From: Mycolicibacterium hassiacum DSM 44199
GTDB taxonomy: Bacteria > Actinomycetota > Actinomycetes > Mycobacteriales > Mycobacteriaceae
Reading direction: 5' to 3'
NCBI RefSeq assembly: GCF_900603025.1
Contig: NZ_LR026975.1
Span: 4,092,001 to 4,156,000, forward strand
DNA: 64,000 nt
The notes below the pieces were generated by a model, which was not told the DNA's origin, ran no database searches, and was given only the letters and a program-made list of their open reading frames with translations. Position numbers and translations under genes: made by a program. Shown here piece by piece: positions 9,423 to 20,545 of the stretch; position 1 is the stretch's first letter; each line of letters starts with the position of its first letter.

Positions 9423-9465
9423 GATAATCGACGTCATGTGCGTTTCGGGCGGGGTTGACCGGTGA
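9423..9465 (+). promoter_or_regulatory. Leaderless nine-codon upstream ORF coupled to the effector gene
   Basis: GATAAT (9423-9428) resembles a -10 box 7 bases before ATG 9436. From that ATG a short frame encodes MCVSGGVDR and ends in TGA at 9463-9465, which overlaps the GTG start (9462) of the next gene as GTGA. This has the shape of a leaderless uORF feeding re-initiation at the effector gene. Function is inferred. Confidence 0.4.
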
Positions 9466-11687
9466 GTGCGGCCGACGCGTTCCTGCAGCTCTGGCGGAAC
9501 GCCCGCGACACTCACGGTGACGGCGCACCGGTGACCGGTGAGGAATTCGACAGCAGCGCCCAGCTGCGCGGTATCGACTCCCAGCTGCAGGCGACAAAAC
9601 CCGATGACCGGTGGACCGGCACCGCCGCCGACAACTACGCGCAGGCCAACGCCGAGCAGCGCCGCATCATCGGCAGGCTCGCCGACCTCGACGAGCAACT
9701 GGCCGACAAGGTCACCCAGGCCGCCGACGTCGTCGCCACCGGCCGCACCAACCTCGACACCGTCCGCGCCAACTTCGCCGCCCTGTTCAACAGCCTCCCG
9801 CCCGGCCGCGCCGGCGAGACCCTGAGCTGGAAACTGCTCGGCCTCGGCGCCGAACAGATCTCCGAGGTCGTCCAACGCTCCAACGACGACCTCAGCCGGA
9901 TCGGCCGCGACATCGCCCGACTCGGCAGCGAGTACGAAACCCTCGGCAACAAGCAGAAGTTCGCTTCCGGCGAAGGCGACGAGGAGGGAGATAGCGACAA
10001 GGAGGAAGACGGGGAGGATGCCGAGGGGGACGACGATCAGGTCCAGCAGCAGGCTGAGGAGGATGTCCGCAGGACCCTCAACGACGGTGATCAGGAAGCC
10101 GCCGCCCGCGTCGACGAGGTGCTGTCGAGCATTGTTCCCGGCCAGGAGCTGACCCCCACCCAGAAGGCCTATCTCGACCAGATGGCCGACCGGCAGGCCA
10201 ACATGAGCGTCGAGGACCTCAAGCGCGCGCAGGACCGGCTCGGCGACCACAAGAACGTCATCGGCGACTCCTGGCAGCTGATGAGCAACGACGACGTCCG
10301 GTTCGGCGAGCCCGACGAGAACGGCAACCTGCGAGCGGGGTCGTTCGATCGGCTGCCGGAGTCGGTTCAGCGGGCGCTGTCGATCGCGAACCTCGACTAC
10401 CCGGCGACCGGCGCCGACCGCGACCGGATCGAGACCATCGCCGAGATCGTGCGCAACGGGGATCAGAAGTTCCAGACCGGCACCGAGATCGACCGCGAGA
10501 TGATCCGGCTGTCCGACCGGCTCATGGACCAGAGCCCGGTCAACGAGAAGACCGTGCGGGAGTTGTTCACCTCAGCGGGCCGCGATCACCAGGTGGTGAC
10601 CGACCATCTCGTCGGCTGGCAACCGCACCTTGAGGACCCGAACGCTCCCGACACGGTGCCGTACGACTACAACAGCGACGACTTCCTCATGGACATCATG
10701 AGGATGGGCTGGTCGGACGACGGCCGGGATGCGGCGGGCCTGTTCAACTGGACCCACGACGCCGCCAACGGCAGCGCACACGACCAGCAGATCGCCTCCG
10801 CGGCGGCCGAGCGCTATGCGCAGTTCCTCGGTGCGCACAAGGACGAACTGCTCAACATCAAGAACATGTGGGGTCACACCGACACCCTCGGCCAGGTGAA
10901 TCCGGAGCTGGTCCGCGGCATGGCGCACGGCCTGACCCCGTACATGGCAGACATCGCCGGCGTCGACGGCGGCGCGCTCGACAATTTCGACCCGCTCGAC
11001 GGTGGCGACCAGACCCGCCCGCTCGCCAAGGGGGTGTTCGCCGTCCTGGGCAGCGACGTGGAGGCGTACCGCGAATTCTACGGCGCGGCAAACGAGTTGG
11101 CGCTGCAGAAGTCGTTCGAGTGGGCGACCGACGTCAAGGGCGGCGTCGAGGTGTTCAAGGACGACGCCCGGATGAACGCCGCGGCCACGCTGAAGGGGCT
11201 CATCGACTACGGCACCGCCGAGGGGCTCAAGACCATCGCCATGGACAACAACGAGATGACGGAGCTGAAGAAGGCCGTCTACAACAAGGCGGTGGCGGCG
11301 CTGGCGGCAGCCGGCGGGCCGTACGGCAAGGCGATCTCGTTCTTCGGTTCTGCGCTGGAGGAAAGCTTCTTCGGCAACGGTTCGGACATCGCCGGCAACG
11401 TCAAGCCGATGTTCGGCGACGAAGCGGCCCGATTCGCCGCCAACGCTCTGCTCGCCGCGGGTGTCGAGATGCCTGGGGCCGAAAGGTATCTGGTGTGGGA
11501 TACCGATGCCGACGGGCAGCGGTACCAGCGATTCGGCACGATCGAGGAACTCAAGGAGCAGAACGGCATAACCGTCACGCCCGACACCTACGGTGCCGAC
11601 CTGAACCGCTGGCTCGACCAGATCGTCGGCGAGGCCAGGAATCCCTCCGGACCTTTCGGTGAACAGTACGACGATGTCACGCAGTGA
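9462..11687 (+). CDS. Putative type VII secretion effector with WXG-like N-terminus
   Basis: A 741-residue protein. Residues 1-165 are helical with RWTGTAADNY (50-59), the W-x-G turn seen in EspA/EspE- and WXG100-like substrates of ESX systems. Residues 171-192 form a strongly acidic linker. The rest is a helical domain of the kind annotated as TPR-repeat-region in mycobacterial secreted proteins, including a block MGWSDDG...LFNW (415-430), LTPYMADIAG (491-500) and VFAVLGSDVEAYREFY (525-540). No signal peptide. GTG 9462 is chosen because the upstream uORF stop overlaps it and the W-x-G helical pair starts immediately. The lipoprotein at 12131 shares the C-terminal pattern. Secretion is inference. 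Confidence 0.65.
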   Translation: MSAADAFLQLWRNARDTHGDGAPVTGEEFDSSAQLRGIDSQLQATKPDDRWTGTAADNYAQANAEQRRIIGRLADLDEQLADKVTQAADVVATGRTNLDTVRANFAALFNSLPPGRAGETLSWKLLGLGAEQISEVVQRSNDDLSRIGRDIARLGSEYETLGNKQKFASGEGDEEGDSDKEEDGEDAEGDDDQVQQQAEEDVRRTLNDGDQEAAARVDEVLSSIVPGQELTPTQKAYLDQMADRQANMSVEDLKRAQDRLGDHKNVIGDSWQLMSNDDVRFGEPDENGNLRAGSFDRLPESVQRALSIANLDYPATGADRDRIETIAEIVRNGDQKFQTGTEIDREMIRLSDRLMDQSPVNEKTVRELFTSAGRDHQVVTDHLVGWQPHLEDPNAPDTVPYDYNSDDFLMDIMRMGWSDDGRDAAGLFNWTHDAANGSAHDQQIASAAAERYAQFLGAHKDELLNIKNMWGHTDTLGQVNPELVRGMAHGLTPYMADIAGVDGGALDNFDPLDGGDQTRPLAKGVFAVLGSDVEAYREFYGAANELALQKSFEWATDVKGGVEVFKDDARMNAAATLKGLIDYGTAEGLKTIAMDNNEMTELKKAVYNKAVAALAAAGGPYGKAISFFGSALEESFFGNGSDIAGNVKPMFGDEAARFAANALLAAGVEMPGAERYLVWDTDADGQRYQRFGTIEELKEQNGITVTPDTYGADLNRWLDQIVGEARNPSGPFGEQYDDVTQ

Positions 11688-11722
11688 GTCGGGGTATCGC
11701 CACCAGTGAGGGGTACGGCCGA

Positions 11723-12010
11723 GTGAACGTTTGCGCGGTCATCGGTTTCGCCGCGCTGATCATGCTGCTGCTCAGCGGGTGTGGCGAACGACCGCGGCGA
11801 GTCCTCGGGCCATGACCCGCTGGACCGCACCAGCGGACCGTTGTCCGACGAACGGTTTCAGTGGACAGCCGCCCCGGGCATCGATCTGTTCTCCGGCACG
11901 GCGGTACCGATCCGCTGCCTACATCGAGTCGTTCTCCGCCGTTCAGACGATGGGCAGCCTGGCCTAGCGATTTCCCGACGCTGCCGCCGGTCCCGGGCTG
12001 GCCCGCGTAG
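11723..12010 (+). pseudogene. Frameshifted lipoprotein remnant
   Basis: GTG 11723 opens a lipoprotein signal peptide ending in a LLLSGC lipobox, but the frame stops at 11813. The coding sense continues in a second frame (DPLDRTSGPLSDERF, GIDLFSGTAVPIR, up to about 11915) and a third (AYIESFSAVQTMGSLA, stop 11965-11967), with a possible last piece DFPTLPPVPGWPA ending near 12010. These phrases match the order of a mycobacterial lipoprotein family as I know it (GPLSDERFQW, AVPIRAY). At least two frameshifts and a large internal loss have inactivated it. It sits 35 bases after the effector stop, where a lipoprotein partner would be expected. Confidence 0.65.
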
Positions 12011-12130
12011 CGGCACGTCACGAAATCGGATCGGAGCTCAAACGAAGGGACCTGCTGATTCGGCACAGGGTACGCCACGCGAGGGCGGCGCAGGCACGCT
12101 GACCCAAAGTAGGCGTCGAGGGAAGGTGGG

Positions 12131-13063
12131 ATGTTTGTGGCTGCACCCGGAATCCGGTTTTCTCCGGCGTATGCCGCTTTGCTGATCGGCACCACCATCT
12201 GCATGGTCCTGGCTGCCTGCGCAATGCCTGAACCGCCACTGCCACGCAGCGCCGAGCCCGATGCCGTGCACGCGTTCCTCACCAGCCCGGGCGCGGATCA
12301 AGCGCTAATGCGCATCACCACCTACAACTGGCCCGACGATGGCGCCAAACCCGCTCGTTACTTCTCGTGGATCGGCCCCGACGCCACTTCCGATGCGCCT
12401 GAAATCGCCACCTGGGCAGGCGAATCCGCGCATGTTGTGGCCGAGGTTCTGGCCGACATTCGGCCCGAACTCAAGCGCGTATCCCCTGATCTGATCAACG
12501 CATACGCCGACGCTCTCACACCGTTTCAGGCCGCCATGGTCGGCTACGACGACGGGATGCGCGGGTTCGGCGAGCTCAGCACCCCTGATGATCCCGCGGC
12601 CGCGCGTTCGGTGTTCGCGGTGATAGCCACCAACGCTGAGTCGGGTGAAAAGTTCATCGAAAGCGCTTACTCGCACGCAGTTGAGGTGGCTGCCGCCGCG
12701 GCCGAACAGGGTTGTCGAGAACCGTCGGTGGCTGCCCGGGTGAGCCGGCGCGCGGTGCGCGCGGCTGCGGCTCTTTCGGGCGTGGCGGCATCGGTCGACA
12801 AGGAGCTGAAGAATCGGCCTCCCGCCTTGTGGCCGGTCGTCAACGCCATGGCCGAAGCCTGCCTCGCGGTGGCCGGCGAACCACCGCAGGGCTGTATCGT
12901 CGACTACCTCGACGGCGGTCGGCTGCTGCCGCCCGCGGTGGTTCTGGACCGCGAGAGTTCGCTCGAGTCCTACTACCAGAGCCAGCGCGACTACGTCACC
13001 AATCTCGGACTGGACGTCTCCGACTTCTACGCGGTGTGGAACAAGGCCGCCCACGGCAGGTGA
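12131..13063 (+). CDS. Lipoprotein resembling the effector C-terminal domain
   Basis: A 310-residue predicted lipoprotein: signal helix 15-29 and lipobox LAAC with Cys30, so exported and lipid-anchored. Start ATG 12131 follows GGAAGGTGGG. Its ectodomain repeats, in order and spacing, landmarks of the upstream 741-residue protein: YNWPDDG (65-71) versus MGWSDDG, ALTPFQAAMVG (128-138) versus GLTPYMADIAG, and SVFAVIATNAESGEKF (160-175) versus GVFAVLGSDVEAYREF. This indicates common descent. The role is unknown; a surface partner, immunity or decoy protein for the effector is possible. It forms an island with the effector and the lipoprotein remnant. Confidence 0.75.
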   Translation: MFVAAPGIRFSPAYAALLIGTTICMVLAACAMPEPPLPRSAEPDAVHAFLTSPGADQALMRITTYNWPDDGAKPARYFSWIGPDATSDAPEIATWAGESAHVVAEVLADIRPELKRVSPDLINAYADALTPFQAAMVGYDDGMRGFGELSTPDDPAAARSVFAVIATNAESGEKFIESAYSHAVEVAAAAAEQGCREPSVAARVSRRAVRAAAALSGVAASVDKELKNRPPALWPVVNAMAEACLAVAGEPPQGCIVDYLDGGRLLPPAVVLDRESSLESYYQSQRDYVTNLGLDVSDFYAVWNKAAHGR

Positions 13064-13119
13064 CCGGCAGCTGGAGAACTCCCACTGGGTATGCGACGGC
13101 CCCGGACCGAACAGCAGAA

Positions 13120-13141
13120 CGCCCGGCCCAGGGGCCGGGCG
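13120..13141 (-). terminator. Hairpin downstream of tRNA-Thr
   Basis: CGCCCGGCC / GGCCGGGCG form a 9-bp stem with a CAGG loop, 5 bases beyond the tRNA 3' end on the minus strand and followed by TTCTG. Likely the tRNA terminator; it may also end the lipoprotein transcript from the other side. Confidence 0.6.
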
Positions 13142-13146
13142 CCGGA

Positions 13147-13222
13147 TGGAGCCACCTAGGAGAATCGAACTCCTGACCTGCTCATTACGAGTGAGCTGCT
13201 CTACCGACTGAGCTAAGGTGGC
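13147..13222 (-). tRNA. tRNA-Thr (CGT anticodon)
   Basis: The minus strand folds as a complete cloverleaf. Acceptor GCCACCT (13222-13216) pairs with AGGTGGC, the D arm is TAGCTCAGTCGGTAGAGC, the anticodon stem GCTCA/TGAGC encloses loop CTCGTAA (anticodon CGT, reading ACG), and the T arm is AGGAG-TTCGATT-CTCCT. The discriminator is T and CCA is encoded (13149-13147). M. tuberculosis has a threonine tRNA at the equivalent place beside holB. Confidence 0.96.
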
Positions 13223-13398
13223 GTGCTTTCAGCGGGACGAGTCTACGGCAGGTGCCCCTACCGGCCAAAGTCGGCATCCCCCTGTGACGCGCCCCCGACC
13301 GGCGCTCCGGGCCGTGCGACCCTGTCACTGCACCGCCTACGCCGGGTTCCGGCCGCCGGCGCGACGCTCGGCATCGCCCGCGAGACCCCGGAGTCGGG

Positions 13399-14610
13399 CT
13401 AGTCCCGCAGCGCCTGCCCGACGGTGGCGACCATGGCGTCGACGGCGAACTTCGGTTTGACGTTGGTCGCCAGCGCCTCCCGACACTGCAGCACCGCCTC
13501 GATGCAGCGCAGCAGCTTCTCCGGCGAGGCATGCTCGGCCAGCGCACCGACCCGGTCGGTCATGTCCGGGTGGTTGGGCCGCACCTGCGCCGCCCCCGAC
13601 GACACCAGCAGCGCGTCCCGGAAGAACGTCGCCAGGTCGATCAGCGCCCGGTCCAGCGCGTCCCGCGACGCCCGGGTCTGGCGCGACTTCTGGCGTCGTT
13701 CCAAGTCTTTGAGCGCCCCGGCGGCGCCGCGCAGCGTGCCCGCGGTGCCCTTGCCGGTCCCGCCGGCGCCCAGCGCGGTGCGCAGTTCCTCGGCCTCCTC
13801 CTCGTTGCGTTCGGCGGTCAGCGCCACCGCCTCGGCCTCGGCCGCCGCCACCAGTTCCTCGGCCGCCGCGTAGGCGCGCGACGGGGTGGCCGCGTCCCGG
13901 GCCAGCCCGAGCGCCCGCAACCGGCGCTGCCGCGCTTCGTCGTCGGTGGCCAGCCGGCGCGCCCGGCCGACATGGCCGCCACAGACCGAGGCTGCCCAGC
14001 GCGCCTGCTCGGGCGGGATGCCGTCGTTGTCGATCAACACCTGGGCGATGGCGTCCACCGACGGTGTCACCAGCGCCACATGGCGGCAGCGCGACCGCAG
14101 CGTGATCGCGATGTCCTCGGGGTCCACCGATGGCGCACACAGCAGAAACACCGTCGACGGCGGTGGTTCTTCGACCACCTTCAACAGCGCGTTCGCCGCG
14201 CCCTCGGTGAGCCGGTCGGCGTCTTCGATCAGCACGATCTGCCAGCGCCCGGTGCTGGGCCGTCGCGAGGCGATCTGCACGATGGCGCGCATCTCGTCGA
14301 CCCCGATCGACAACCCCTCGGGGATGATGCGCCGCACGTCGGCGTGGGTGCCGGCCATCGTCGTCGTACATGCCCGGCACTCACCGCACCCGGGGGTGTC
14401 GGGGTGGCTGCACTGCAGCGCGGCCGCGAAACACAGCGCGGCGACCGACCGTCCCGACCCGGGCGGGCCGGTGATCAGCCAGGCGTGGGTCATGCCCGCC
14501 GAATCGGCCGCCGGATTGTGAGACGCATCACCCCGGGCGGCCCGCGCCGCAGCCAGCAGCTCGGCTTCCACCGCCTCCTGGCCCACCAGACGTGAAAAGA
14601 CCCCGGTCAT
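13399..14610 (-). CDS. holB: DNA polymerase III delta' subunit
   Basis: A 403-residue clamp-loader subunit that helps load the sliding clamp during replication. Seen: Walker A-like GPPGSGRS (about 45-52), a zinc module with cysteines in CSHPDTPGCGECRAC, the Walker B region LIEDADRLTEGAANALLK, the EEPP loop and the SRC motif (RSRCRH). Length equals the Rv3644c family (about 400). Start ATG 14610 gives MTGVFSRLVGQ; TACTGT on the minus strand ends 8 bases upstream, suggesting a nearly leaderless mRNA. It is divergent from the adenylate cyclase gene, as in M. tuberculosis. Confidence 0.95.
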   Translation of the reverse strand: MTGVFSRLVGQEAVEAELLAAARAARGDASHNPAADSAGMTHAWLITGPPGSGRSVAALCFAAALQCSHPDTPGCGECRACTTTMAGTHADVRRIIPEGLSIGVDEMRAIVQIASRRPSTGRWQIVLIEDADRLTEGAANALLKVVEEPPPSTVFLLCAPSVDPEDIAITLRSRCRHVALVTPSVDAIAQVLIDNDGIPPEQARWAASVCGGHVGRARRLATDDEARQRRLRALGLARDAATPSRAYAAAEELVAAAEAEAVALTAERNEEEAEELRTALGAGGTGKGTAGTLRGAAGALKDLERRQKSRQTRASRDALDRALIDLATFFRDALLVSSGAAQVRPNHPDMTDRVGALAEHASPEKLLRCIEAVLQCREALATNVKPKFAVDAMVATVGQALRD

Positions 14611-14679
14611 CGCCGATAACAGTACTGACGAGAGCGACAGGAGTGCCCGACAGCACCCGCTCGGCCGGCCGCGGCCGGA

Positions 14680-14685
14680 TACGGT
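14680..14685 (+). promoter_or_regulatory. -10 box (TACGGT), leaderless start of the cyclase gene
   Basis: TACGGT ends 7 bases before the GTG at 14693, the spacing of a leaderless mycobacterial mRNA. Confidence 0.45.
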
Positions 14686-14692
14686 TGACTCC

Positions 14693-16366
14693 GTGAACAC
14701 CGAGCCCATACCGATCAGGCGGATCGGCCCGTTCATCCGCTGGGTGGCGCGCACCCCGTGGCCGGTGTTCACCCTGGGGATGCTGCAGGCCGACATCATC
14801 GGGGCCCTGCTGGTACTGGGCTTCCTGCGGTTCGGGCTGCCCCCCGAGGACCGCCTGCAGCTGCAGGACCTGCCGCCGGCGAACCTCGCCATCTTCCTGG
14901 GCTATCTGCTCGTCTCGTTCACCGTCGGCGCCTACATCAGCCTGCGGCTGCTGATCCCGGTCATCCGCTGGCAGCGCCGCGACGCCCTGCTGACCGAGAC
15001 CGATCCGCAGGTCACCGAGCTGGCGCGGGCCCGGGCGCTGAAGATGCCGTTCTACCGGACGCTGATCAGCGGGACGAACTGGCTGCTGGGCTCGATCGTG
15101 TTCATCATCGCCTGCTGGCCGGTGGCCAGCCGGTCGGCGCCGGTCGTGGCGCTGGCGACCGGCCTGGGCGCGACCGCCACCGCGATCATCGGGTACCTGC
15201 AGTCCGAGCGGGTGCTGCGGCCGGTCGCGGTGGCCGCGTTGCGCGGCGGCGTACCGGAGAACTTCCGCGCCCCCGGGGTGGTGCTGCGCCAGGTGCTGAC
15301 CTGGGTGCTGTCGACCGGGGTGCCGATCCTGGCGATCGTGCTGGCGCTGGTGGCCAGCGAGTTCGAGGTGCTCACCGCGCCGGCCGAGAAGCTCACCACC
15401 CCGATCCTGCTGCTGGCGATCGCGGCGCTGATCATCGGGTTCTCCGGCACCCTGCTGGTGGCGATGTCGATCGCCGACCCGCTGCGGCAGCTGCGCTGGG
15501 CGCTCGGCGAGGTGCAGCGCGGTAACTACAACGCGCACATGCAGATCTACGACGCCAGCGAGCTGGGCCTGCTGCAGGCCGGGTTCAACGACATGGTGCG
15601 GGATCTGGCCGAGCGGCAGCGGCTGCGCGACCTGTTCGGCCGCTACGTGGGCGAGGACGTGGCCCGCCGCGCCCTGGAGCGCGGCACCGAACTGGGCGGG
15701 CAGGAACGCGATGTCGCGGTGCTGTTCGTCGACCTGGTCGGCTCCACCCGGCTGGCGTCGACCATCCCGGCCGCCGAGGTGGTGAACCTGCTCAACGACT
15801 TCTTCCGGGTGGTGGTCGACACCGTCAACCGGCACGGCGGGTTCGTCAACAAGTTCCAGGGCGACGCGGCGCTGGCCATCTTCGGCGCCCCGATCGAACA
15901 CCCCGACGCGTGCGGGGCGGCGCTGGCCGCGTCCCGGGAGCTGCACGACGAGCTCATCCGGGTGCTCGGGCAGACCGAGTTCGGCATCGGGGTGTCCGCG
16001 GGCCGCGCGATCGCCGGCCACATCGGCGCCAAGGCCCGCTTCGAGTACACGGTGATCGGCGACCCGGTCAACGAGGCGGCCCGGCTGACCGAACTGGCCA
16101 AGCTCGAGGAGGGCCACGTGCTGGCGTCGGCGATCGCGGTCAGCGGCGCGGTCGACGCCGAGGCGCTGTGCTGGGAGGTCGGCGAGACCGTGCAGCTGCG
16201 CGGCCGCACCGTGCCCACTCAGCTGGCGCGGCCGAAGCGGCTCGCATCGCCGGATGAGGCGCCGCAGGCGGCGGAGACGAGGAGTCCGGCCGAACCCGAC
16301 GGGCAGGTCACCGACGCCGGGGCGGAGATCACCGGCGACACCATCGCCCGCGACACCGCGGGCTGA
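14693..16366 (+). CDS. Membrane-bound class III adenylate cyclase (Rv3645-like)
   Basis: A 557-residue protein making cAMP from ATP. Six N-terminal helices (about 20-270) lead into a HAMP linker (about 250-310) and a class III cyclase domain (about 335-500). Catalytic landmarks: VLFVDLVGSTRL (metal Asp), VNKFQGDAALAIFG (second metal Asp) and YTVIGDPVNEAARL (adenine-binding Asp, transition-state Asn and Arg). All are intact, so it should be active as a homodimer. A disordered tail follows. Within the window the obvious cAMP receiver is CRP (40663). Position and architecture match Rv3645. Confidence 0.95.
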   Translation: MNTEPIPIRRIGPFIRWVARTPWPVFTLGMLQADIIGALLVLGFLRFGLPPEDRLQLQDLPPANLAIFLGYLLVSFTVGAYISLRLLIPVIRWQRRDALLTETDPQVTELARARALKMPFYRTLISGTNWLLGSIVFIIACWPVASRSAPVVALATGLGATATAIIGYLQSERVLRPVAVAALRGGVPENFRAPGVVLRQVLTWVLSTGVPILAIVLALVASEFEVLTAPAEKLTTPILLLAIAALIIGFSGTLLVAMSIADPLRQLRWALGEVQRGNYNAHMQIYDASELGLLQAGFNDMVRDLAERQRLRDLFGRYVGEDVARRALERGTELGGQERDVAVLFVDLVGSTRLASTIPAAEVVNLLNDFFRVVVDTVNRHGGFVNKFQGDAALAIFGAPIEHPDACGAALAASRELHDELIRVLGQTEFGIGVSAGRAIAGHIGAKARFEYTVIGDPVNEAARLTELAKLEEGHVLASAIAVSGAVDAEALCWEVGETVQLRGRTVPTQLARPKRLASPDEAPQAAETRSPAEPDGQVTDAGAEITGDTIARDTAG

Positions 16367-16391
16367 ATCCGGTCCGGGAGCCTGACCGGGC

Positions 16392-19196
<2,805 letters not shown>

Positions 19197-19334
19197 CTGT
19201 GTATACGCTCCACTTCATTCATTGCCCGCCGGGTGTGGGTACCCGCCTCGGCGAGGTGGTCCGCCACCCGTCGGCACCTGACAATTTCGCATTCTGTGCG
19301 TACCGACGCAAACCGGCTCCCCGTACCGCGGGTC

Positions 19335-19913
19335 TCAGACCCGCGGCCACTGCTCGGCGGCCTCACCGCCCGCCGGGGGCTCACCCACATTCTCTACCAG
19401 GCGCGACAGCCGCCGGCGGCCGCTGATCCGCAGAGCGGGGCGTGCGCCCCGGGTGCCGATCAACGTCGGTGCGATCCCGACCCGCATCATCGCCGATGCC
19501 AGCGGGGCGTGGGTATCGGGGGCGTGCGGGTCCAGCCCGAGCAGGTAGCGGTCGTCCTCCGGGCTGCCGGCGGCCAGCACCCACGCCCGCAACTCCCGGG
19601 GCCCGGGCAGCCACTGCGCGGGCACGGTCTTGACCGCGCCGCGGGTCCAGTCGGCGGCGATGCCCAGCAGCCGCGGGTCGACCGCCGTGCGCACCAGCGG
19701 GTGGCCCTCGTCGGTACGGCTGATCTCCGGCTCGACGCCGGCCTCGACCATCATCTCGGCGAGCGCCTCGGCCCGCCACAGCTGCGTCACCACCACCGAC
19801 AGCCGCGCCCCGGACCCCACGGTCACGACTTGGCCCGGCCCGGCGAGTATCCCGGTCAAGTCGGCGACCGCGGGCGGCACCGACTCGGCCGAGAAGAACG
19901 ACAGCTGGCTCAC
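19335..19913 (-). CDS. Conserved hypothetical protein (Rv3647c-like)
   Basis: A 192-residue protein found between topA and cspA in mycobacteria; the length equals Rv3647c. GTG 19913 (reading SQLSFFSAES) is chosen because it reproduces that length, although the frame is open further upstream. No membrane segment, signal or catalytic motif is visible; it is a mixed alpha/beta soluble protein with a basic stretch near the C-terminus (ISGRRRLSRL). It may share a transcript with topA, 138 bases downstream. Function unknown. Confidence 0.85.
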   Translation of the reverse strand: MSQLSFFSAESVPPAVADLTGILAGPGQVVTVGSGARLSVVVTQLWRAEALAEMMVEAGVEPEISRTDEGHPLVRTAVDPRLLGIAADWTRGAVKTVPAQWLPGPRELRAWVLAAGSPEDDRYLLGLDPHAPDTHAPLASAMMRVGIAPTLIGTRGARPALRISGRRRLSRLVENVGEPPAGGEAAEQWPRV

Positions 19914-19958
19914 ACGACGACAGTAAGCCAGCCCGGCGCGGCGGGCGGGCAAGGCGCT

Positions 19959-19991
19959 GATGGACGCACCGATGGACGCACCGATGGACGC
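19959..19991. repeat. 12-bp tandem repeat, 2.75 copies
   Basis: GATGGACGCACC is repeated at 19959 and 19971, and a 9-base third copy starts at 19983. It lies between the Rv3647c-like start and the cspA terminator. Confidence 0.85.
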
Positions 19992-20010
19992 GTGCGGGCG
20001 CTACAAGCAC

Positions 20011-20050
20011 AACACTCCGCGGCTCCCTACTCGGGAGCTCGCGGGGTGTT
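20011..20050 (-). terminator. Terminator of cspA
   Basis: A long inverted repeat (20011-20027 with 20033-20050, loop TACTC) gives about 17 base pairs with one bulged base. On the minus strand it lies 20 bases past the cspA stop and is followed by TTGTGCTTG, a weak U-tract. Confidence 0.75.
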
Positions 20051-20070
20051 GGCTTCGATCGGGGGTCTCG

Positions 20071-20274
20071 CTAGATGGCCCGAACACCCGTGGCCTGCGG
20101 CCCCTTGGGGCTCTGGCCGACCTCGAACTCGACTCGCTGGTTCTCCTCCAGGGTGCGGAATCCGGTTCCCTGAATCTCCGTGTAGTGGACAAATACGTCG
20201 GCGGATCCGTCCTCCGGCGCGATGAAACCGAAGCCCTTTTCCGCGTTGAACCACTTCACAGTTCCCTGTGGCAT
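20071..20274 (-). CDS. cspA: Cold-shock protein A
   Basis: A 67-residue single cold-shock domain, an RNA/DNA chaperone. RNP1 is KGFGFIAPE (14-22) and RNP2 is VFVHYT (27-32); the opening [10 protein letters not shown] is typical. Full family length. A purine-rich Shine-Dalgarno (GAAGGA) precedes ATG 20274. It is divergent from the helicase with a 271-base intergenic region, leaving room for the long leader common to cold-shock mRNAs. Equivalent to Rv3648c. Confidence 0.97.
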   Translation of the reverse strand: MPQGTVKWFNAEKGFGFIAPEDGSADVFVHYTEIQGTGFRTLEENQRVEFEVGQSPKGPQATGVRAI

Positions 20275-20545
20275 TTCCTGTTTTTCCTTCTCTTTCTTGC
20301 GGGTGCGGTCCACCGTGCTTCGGTACACCGGGCCTGTTCCGACCGACATCCTCGTCTGGACTGCTCGGAACTCACCCGACCTCAACCTCGCAGGCACCGC
20401 GATCGCAACGTGGTCCTGCGAGTGCATATACACGAACACAGAAGCTGCGACCGTCGTTAGTCAACCACGTTCCGGGCTGCCGCGACAGTCGGACGCGGAC
20501 AACTGGGCAACAATTGCGCTGCGATTCGGTACAGGGAGGCTGCAG

